64,000 nt of DNA from CAMLHP01 sp035712285 (GTDB lineage: Bacteria > Gemmatimonadota > Gemmatimonadetes > Gemmatimonadales > GWC2-71-9). Below, in pieces: positions 59,510-64,000 of the stretch. Every line of letters begins with the position of its first letter. The first letter of the stretch is position 1. Under the pieces are notes generated by a model. It had not been told where the DNA came from. It did not search any database and saw only the letters and a list, made by a program, of their open reading frames with translations. A program made the position numbers and the translations under genes. Location of the stretch: assembly GCA_035712285.1 (NCBI GenBank), contig DASTBA010000101.1, positions 1 to 64,000 of the forward strand, read 5' to 3'.

Positions 59510-60268
59510 ATGGTTGTCATCACCCCGGCGCTCATTCTCTCCACGCTCCGCTACAGCGAGAGCTCCAAGATCGTGCGCCTGGCGACCCGGGATCACGGTG
59601 TCCAGAGTGCGATCGCCAAGGGCGCCCTCCGGCCGAAGAGCCGGTTCGGGGCGTCGCTGCAGCTCCTCAGCGAGGGCACGGCGCACCTGGTGCTGCATTC
59701 GCACCGGGAACTGCAGTTGCTGACGGCCTTCGACGTCGGACGGGTGCACGTCGGCCTCGCCGCCAGTCTGCCGGGCTATGCCGCCGCATCCGCCATGGGC
59801 GAGGTGATGCTGCGGTTTGCCCCGCCCGACCCCGATCCCGACTCCTACGATATCCTTGCCGCCTCGGTCCTGGCGCTCGAGCAGGCCCCCGCCGGCCAGG
59901 TGGAAGTCCTCGGCATCCGGCTCCTCTGGCTGCTCGTGTCGGCGCTGGGATTCGCCCCGGCGCTGGACGAATGCGTGCTGGACGGTGCACCGGTTTCCGG
60001 ATCGGGCGCCCTGCCGTTCAGTACCCGCGAGGGCGGGGCGCTCTGTGCCGCGTGTGCCGCCAGGGCCCCGGCATCCCGGCTTCCGGCCGACGCGAGGCGA
60101 AACCTGGCGGCGCTGCTGGATTCCGATGAACCACTCCCGGCGCTCGATGCGCGGAACCTCGCCGCCCACCGCCGCCTGCTCTCCCGCTTCATTCGCTATC
60201 ACCTGGGCGATGGCGCCGAACTGCCGGCGCTGGCGTTCTGGGAACAGCGGGCGCTCGCCATCTCATGA
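59510..60268 (+). CDS. recO: DNA repair protein RecO
   Basis: RecO helps load RecA in the RecFOR pathway. From ATG 59510 (or GTG 59507) it has 252 residues. The N-terminal OB fold has ALILSTLRYSESSKIVRLAT and KGALRPKSRFGASLQ; the helical second half contains a partial zinc-ribbon-like set, one Cys in DECVLDG and two in LCAACA. TAGGTTTG at 59497-59504 is a possible -10-like element so close that the transcript would be leaderless. A four-base overlap joins it to selB. Confidence 0.9.
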   Translation: MVVITPALILSTLRYSESSKIVRLATRDHGVQSAIAKGALRPKSRFGASLQLLSEGTAHLVLHSHRELQLLTAFDVGRVHVGLAASLPGYAAASAMGEVMLRFAPPDPDPDSYDILAASVLALEQAPAGQVEVLGIRLLWLLVSALGFAPALDECVLDGAPVSGSGALPFSTREGGALCAACAARAPASRLPADARRNLAALLDSDEPLPALDARNLAAHRRLLSRFIRYHLGDGAELPALAFWEQRALAIS

Positions 60269-62127
60269 TCATCGGCACCGCCGGGCATGTGGACCACGGG
60301 AAATCGGCGCTGGTGGCGGCGCTGACCGGTGCGCGCATGGACCGCCTGCTGGAAGAACAGCGGCGCGGCATCACGATCACGCTCAACTATGCCCCGCTCA
60401 CTCTTCCGGACGGCCAGGTGGCCGGCGTCGTGGATGTGCCCGGGCACGAGGATCTGGTCCGCACCATGGTGGCGGGTGCCAGCGGCATTGACGTGGCCCT
60501 CCTGGTGGTGGCGCTGGACGAGGGATGGATGCCCCAGACCGAGGAGCATCTCCTGGTCCTGGAGCAGCTGGGCGTGCGGCGCGGCGTGGCCGCGCTCACC
60601 AAGGCGGATCTCGTGGAGAACGACTGGCTGGAGCTGGTACGAAGCGAGATCACGGGTCGGCTCGCTCGATCCCGGGTGGCATTCGGCGACCCGGTTGTGA
60701 CGAGCATCATGGACGGCCGCGGGCTCGCCGAGGTGAGCCGCCGCCTCCTGGAGGCGATCGAACATTCGGAACCTCGCGATCCGGATGATCTCTTCCGCCT
60801 CCCCGTGGACCGCAGCTTCTCCGTGGCCGGCACCGGCACCGTGATCACCGGCAGCAGCTGGTCCGGCAGCATTGCCATCGGCGATCAGGTCCAGGCACTG
60901 CCTGACGGTCCGGTGGCGCGCGTACGGACGATCGAGGAATTCGGGCATCGGCGCGACCGGTCCACGCCCGGGGCCCGCGTGGCCGTCGGGCTTGCCGGTG
61001 TCTCGGCGGAAACAGTGGCCCGTGGTGCCATGCTGGTCCGCTCCGGGGATGGATGGGCACCGTCACGGCTGCTGGATGTGCGGGTGACTCTGGGCGCCGG
61101 TACCGCGCCGCTTCGGCGGCGGACGCGGGTGGATGTCATGCATGGAACACGGCATGTCGGCGGCTGGATCTCGCCGCAGGGAGTCATCGGCCCCGATGAG
61201 CCAGGGCTCGCGCGACTGTCACTGGATCATCCGGTGACCGCGCGCGGACGGGACCGGTTCATCCTGCGCCAGCCGAGCCCGGCGCGCACCATCGGCGGCG
61301 GGGAAGTGCTGGACCCGATGCCTGGGCGACGCGACCAGAAGCTTCCCGCCGCATGGCCCGATGATCGGGCGCGGCTCGAGTCGCTGGCATCTCGGCGGCC
61401 GGACGGCGTGCCCGGTGCAGCCATCCCGATCCTGACGGGTTCCTCACCGCAGGTGTCGGCCGCGCTGCTCGAGGCGGCCCGGACTCTGCGGACCGTGGAT
61501 GGCCACGTCGTGGCGCGCACCAGGATCAGGAGCGTGGCGGACACCTTGCGCCGCGTGACGCGGAAGTGGCACGGCGACCATCCCGAGCTGCCCGGCATCC
61601 CCTTCGAGACACTGCGCCAGGCTCATCGGTCCGCCTCATGGGTGGTCGAGGCGGCGCTCGGCGATCTGCTCGCGGCCGGGACCTTGATACGTCATGGTGC
61701 CACAGTCCGGACCGCGAACTTCCAGCCGCAGCTCGTGGACCAGCAGCTCGTGGACCGGCTGGTCGCCATTCTGCATGCGGGCGGGCTCACGCCGCCCGAA
61801 GGCGAGGCGCTGGCCCGCGCCGTGGCCGGCGCCGATCTTGACCGGCTGATCCGGCACGCCGTGAAGACCGGCCGGGTGGTTGAAGTGGCACCGGGCCGTT
61901 ATTGCAGCCGTGACACCCTGGAGTCATTCGGCCGGCGTCTGGGGGAACTGCAGACTGGCAGCGGCCTGTCGGTGGGAGCGGTCAAGGATGCCACCGGGCT
62001 CTCCCGGAAGTACGTCGTGCCGCTGCTGGAGTGGTCGGACCGGGCAGGCATCACTATTCGCGAGGGTGACCTGCGCCACGTACGCCAGCCGCGCACTGCT
62101 GCGGCCGGCGGCACCGGCTCTGCTTGA
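60265..62127 (+). CDS. selB: Selenocysteine-specific elongation factor SelB
   Basis: SelB delivers Sec-tRNA to recoded UGA codons. The 620-residue protein has G1 GHVDHGKS (7-14), a switch region with EEQRRGITITLNYA typical of SelB rather than EF-Tu, G3 DVPGHED and G4 TKAD (112-115). Beta-barrel domains II and III (about 175-350) are followed by winged-helix repeats to the C-terminus (about 390-610) that bind the SECIS RNA. Length fits bacterial SelB. selA, selD, selC and any selenoprotein are outside this window or not recognisable here. It overlaps recO by four bases. Confidence 0.93.
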   Translation: MIIGTAGHVDHGKSALVAALTGARMDRLLEEQRRGITITLNYAPLTLPDGQVAGVVDVPGHEDLVRTMVAGASGIDVALLVVALDEGWMPQTEEHLLVLEQLGVRRGVAALTKADLVENDWLELVRSEITGRLARSRVAFGDPVVTSIMDGRGLAEVSRRLLEAIEHSEPRDPDDLFRLPVDRSFSVAGTGTVITGSSWSGSIAIGDQVQALPDGPVARVRTIEEFGHRRDRSTPGARVAVGLAGVSAETVARGAMLVRSGDGWAPSRLLDVRVTLGAGTAPLRRRTRVDVMHGTRHVGGWISPQGVIGPDEPGLARLSLDHPVTARGRDRFILRQPSPARTIGGGEVLDPMPGRRDQKLPAAWPDDRARLESLASRRPDGVPGAAIPILTGSSPQVSAALLEAARTLRTVDGHVVARTRIRSVADTLRRVTRKWHGDHPELPGIPFETLRQAHRSASWVVEAALGDLLAAGTLIRHGATVRTANFQPQLVDQQLVDRLVAILHAGGLTPPEGEALARAVAGADLDRLIRHAVKTGRVVEVAPGRYCSRDTLESFGRRLGELQTGSGLSVGAVKDATGLSRKYVVPLLEWSDRAGITIREGDLRHVRQPRTAAAGGTGSA

Positions 62128-62150
62128 CATGGCTTTCGCGCATGCCGCAT
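62121..62150 (+). promoter_or_regulatory. Probable sigma-70 promoter for the small secreted protein
   Basis: A perfect -35 TTGACA (62121-62126) overlaps the selB stop codon. The best -10 is CATCTT (62145-62150) after an 18-base spacer, a weak match. Transcription would start about 70 bases before the ATG at 62227, which has the ribosome site AGAGAGGA (62213-62220). The remaining leader (62151-62212) shows no clear structure. Confidence 0.5.
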
Positions 62151-62226
62151 CTTCCCTGCGTCAGCGCGTGTCCACCTGTATTCCGGAGGTACCGAGAGGC
62201 CCACACCCAGTCAGAGAGGAACCCCA

Positions 62227-62667
62227 ATGGTCCGCTTCGCGTGGCCGGGGTGGTGGCTTGGGCTGGCTCTGGGGGTCGTGTCTCCGGTTGCCGCGCAGCA
62301 GGGCAAGGACCCGCTCCCGAGCGTCGAGCTCAAGGAGAACTACCCCAATCCGTTCTTCCCGTCCACGACGATTCCCTTCGTGATTCACGAGGAGGTGTGC
62401 AGGGACGGCCACCGGCCGGTGGTGACGCTGAAGATCTTCAATGTGCTGGCCCAGGAGGTGGCTACGGCCACCTTGGCGCATGACTCAACCGCGGTTCTCG
62501 ACCGGCGCCCGCTCGACTGCGGTGCCTTCGAGGCCTACTGGGACGGACGCTTCAGCGATGGCCGCCGGGAAATTGCGCCCGGTGTCTTCTGGTACGGACT
62601 CACGGTGGATGGGACGCGCCATGTCCGCAGCATGATCGCGGCTCGGCGCATCACCAGCGAACGGTAG
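62227..62667 (+). CDS. Small secreted protein made of a FlgD/type IX sorting-like domain
   Basis: This 146-residue protein has a signal peptide (WWLGLALGVVSPVAAQQ) followed almost directly by LKENYPNPFFPSTTIPF, LKIFNVLAQEVATATL, YWDGRFSDGRREIAPGVFWYGL and a final beta strand. These are the conserved blocks of the FlgD Ig-like / C-terminal sorting domain that normally ends much larger secreted proteins. Here there is no cargo domain in front. Two cysteines (EVC and LDCGAF) may form a disulfide. Isolated by a promoter upstream and a long inverted repeat downstream. Function unknown. Confidence 0.82.
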   Translation: MVRFAWPGWWLGLALGVVSPVAAQQGKDPLPSVELKENYPNPFFPSTTIPFVIHEEVCRDGHRPVVTLKIFNVLAQEVATATLAHDSTAVLDRRPLDCGAFEAYWDGRFSDGRREIAPGVFWYGLTVDGTRHVRSMIAARRITSER

Positions 62668-62670
62668 GAC

Positions 62671-62732
62671 GGGCCGGCACCGCAGCCGGTAGAGGCGCAA
62701 GCGTTGCGCCCCTACCGCTGCGGTGCCGGCCC
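62671..62732 (+). repeat. Long near-perfect inverted repeat (possible terminator or REP-like element)
   Basis: The left arm (62671-62700) and right arm (62704-62732) pair over about 28 bases around a GCG loop, with one extra C in the left arm (bulge) and one A-C mismatch. The tip GGCGCAA-GCG-TTGCGCC is nearly symmetric. It begins three bases after the stop codon of the secreted-protein gene and is followed by TTGCCTTTTC. It may be a strong intrinsic terminator or a copy of a dispersed palindromic element; the length exceeds ordinary terminators. Confidence 0.75.
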
Positions 62733-62740
62733 TTGCCTTT

Positions 62741-62760
62741 TCTGCCAAAGCGGCAGATTT
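62741..62760 (+). promoter_or_regulatory. Short hairpin/dyad upstream of clpB
   Basis: TCTGCC (62741-62746), AAAGC, GGCAGA (62752-62757), followed by TTT, make a 6-bp dyad 56 bases before clpB. It could be a minor terminator or an operator. It is not the CIRCE element (TTAGCACTC/GAGTGCTAA) nor an HspR-type HAIR box. TTGCCT at 62733-62738 is a weak -35 candidate. The stretch 62761-62805 shows nothing further. Confidence 0.3.
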
Positions 62761-62815
62761 CGGGGGTACATCCCTTGCCTGAGGGGACCCGGAATTCGGA
62801 CAGACGGAGCCATGC

Positions 62816-64000
<1,185 letters not shown>

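Noticed and set aside
62227..62667. Proof of a type IX secretion system
   Set aside because: A sorting-like domain and a FadL/PorV-style barrel are only suggestive; no porU, sprA or porK/L/M/N gene lies in the window.
62668..62815. CIRCE or HAIR heat-shock operator before clpB
   Set aside because: Neither TTAGCACTC/GAGTGCTAA nor CTTGAGT/ACTCAAG is present; only an unrelated 6-base dyad was found.

Overview
The window is GC-rich, almost fully coding DNA from a Gram-negative-type (diderm) bacterium. Evidence for this includes a meso-diaminopimelate-type MurE, a TonB-dependent receptor, a predicted outer-membrane beta-barrel, several lipoprotein signals and a BamB-like propeller. Gene order and protein style (dcw cluster without mraZ, murB or ddl; complete mannose-family PTS with HPr kinase; secreted NYPNPF-type domain) best fit Gemmatimonadota. 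That placement is inference from a single contig and was not checked by any search. No insertion sequence, phage gene, CRISPR array or obvious foreign island was seen. Nearly all genes are on the + strand, many joined by 1- or 4-base stop/start overlaps.

Layout. (1) 54-16783: tRNA-Asp with its own terminator, then a dcw cell wall/division cluster (rsmH, ftsL, ftsI, murE, murF, mraY, murD, ftsW, murG, murC, ftsQ, ftsA, ftsZ), ending with a MepM-like M23 endopeptidase. (2) 16818-22118: a vWA-like membrane protein, ftsY, recG and a small membrane protein. (3) 22120-25693: two minus-strand envelope genes, asnS on the plus strand, and mazG on the minus strand. (4) 25728-37125: a ten-gene string of alr, deoB, cdd, a lipoprotein and a beta-barrel of unknown role, miaB, comFB, comEC, fbp and a methylmalonyl-CoA mutase catalytic subunit. 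(5) 37192-54528: a 22-gene string with fmdB, argS, a PfkB kinase, purM, riboflavin synthesis (ribD, ribE, ribBA, ribH), nusB, a glycosyltransferase, hpf, hprK, PTS EIIA/B/C/D, HPr, EI, metK, a bifunctional-nuclease-domain protein and an unknown membrane-anchored protein. (6) 54555-59468: a cobalamin riboswitch followed by btuF, btuC, btuD and btuB. (7) 59510-64000: recO, selB, a small secreted protein, a long inverted repeat, and clpB running off the window end.

Functional links. Regions 4 and 6 connect: the mutase needs adenosylcobalamin, and region 6 is a riboswitch-controlled corrinoid uptake operon. Region 5 holds a complete phosphorelay (EI, HPr, EIIA, EIIB, EIIC/EIID) with HPr kinase and a ribosome hibernation factor, reminiscent of the proteobacterial rpoN-hpf-ptsN neighbourhood. 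The least explained items are the btu leader, in which two hairpins cover a Shine-Dalgarno sequence and a start codon; the long inverted repeat before clpB; the stand-alone sorting-domain-like protein; and the lipoprotein/beta-barrel pair inside the alr operon. No wholly new multi-gene system could be demonstrated from sequence alone.
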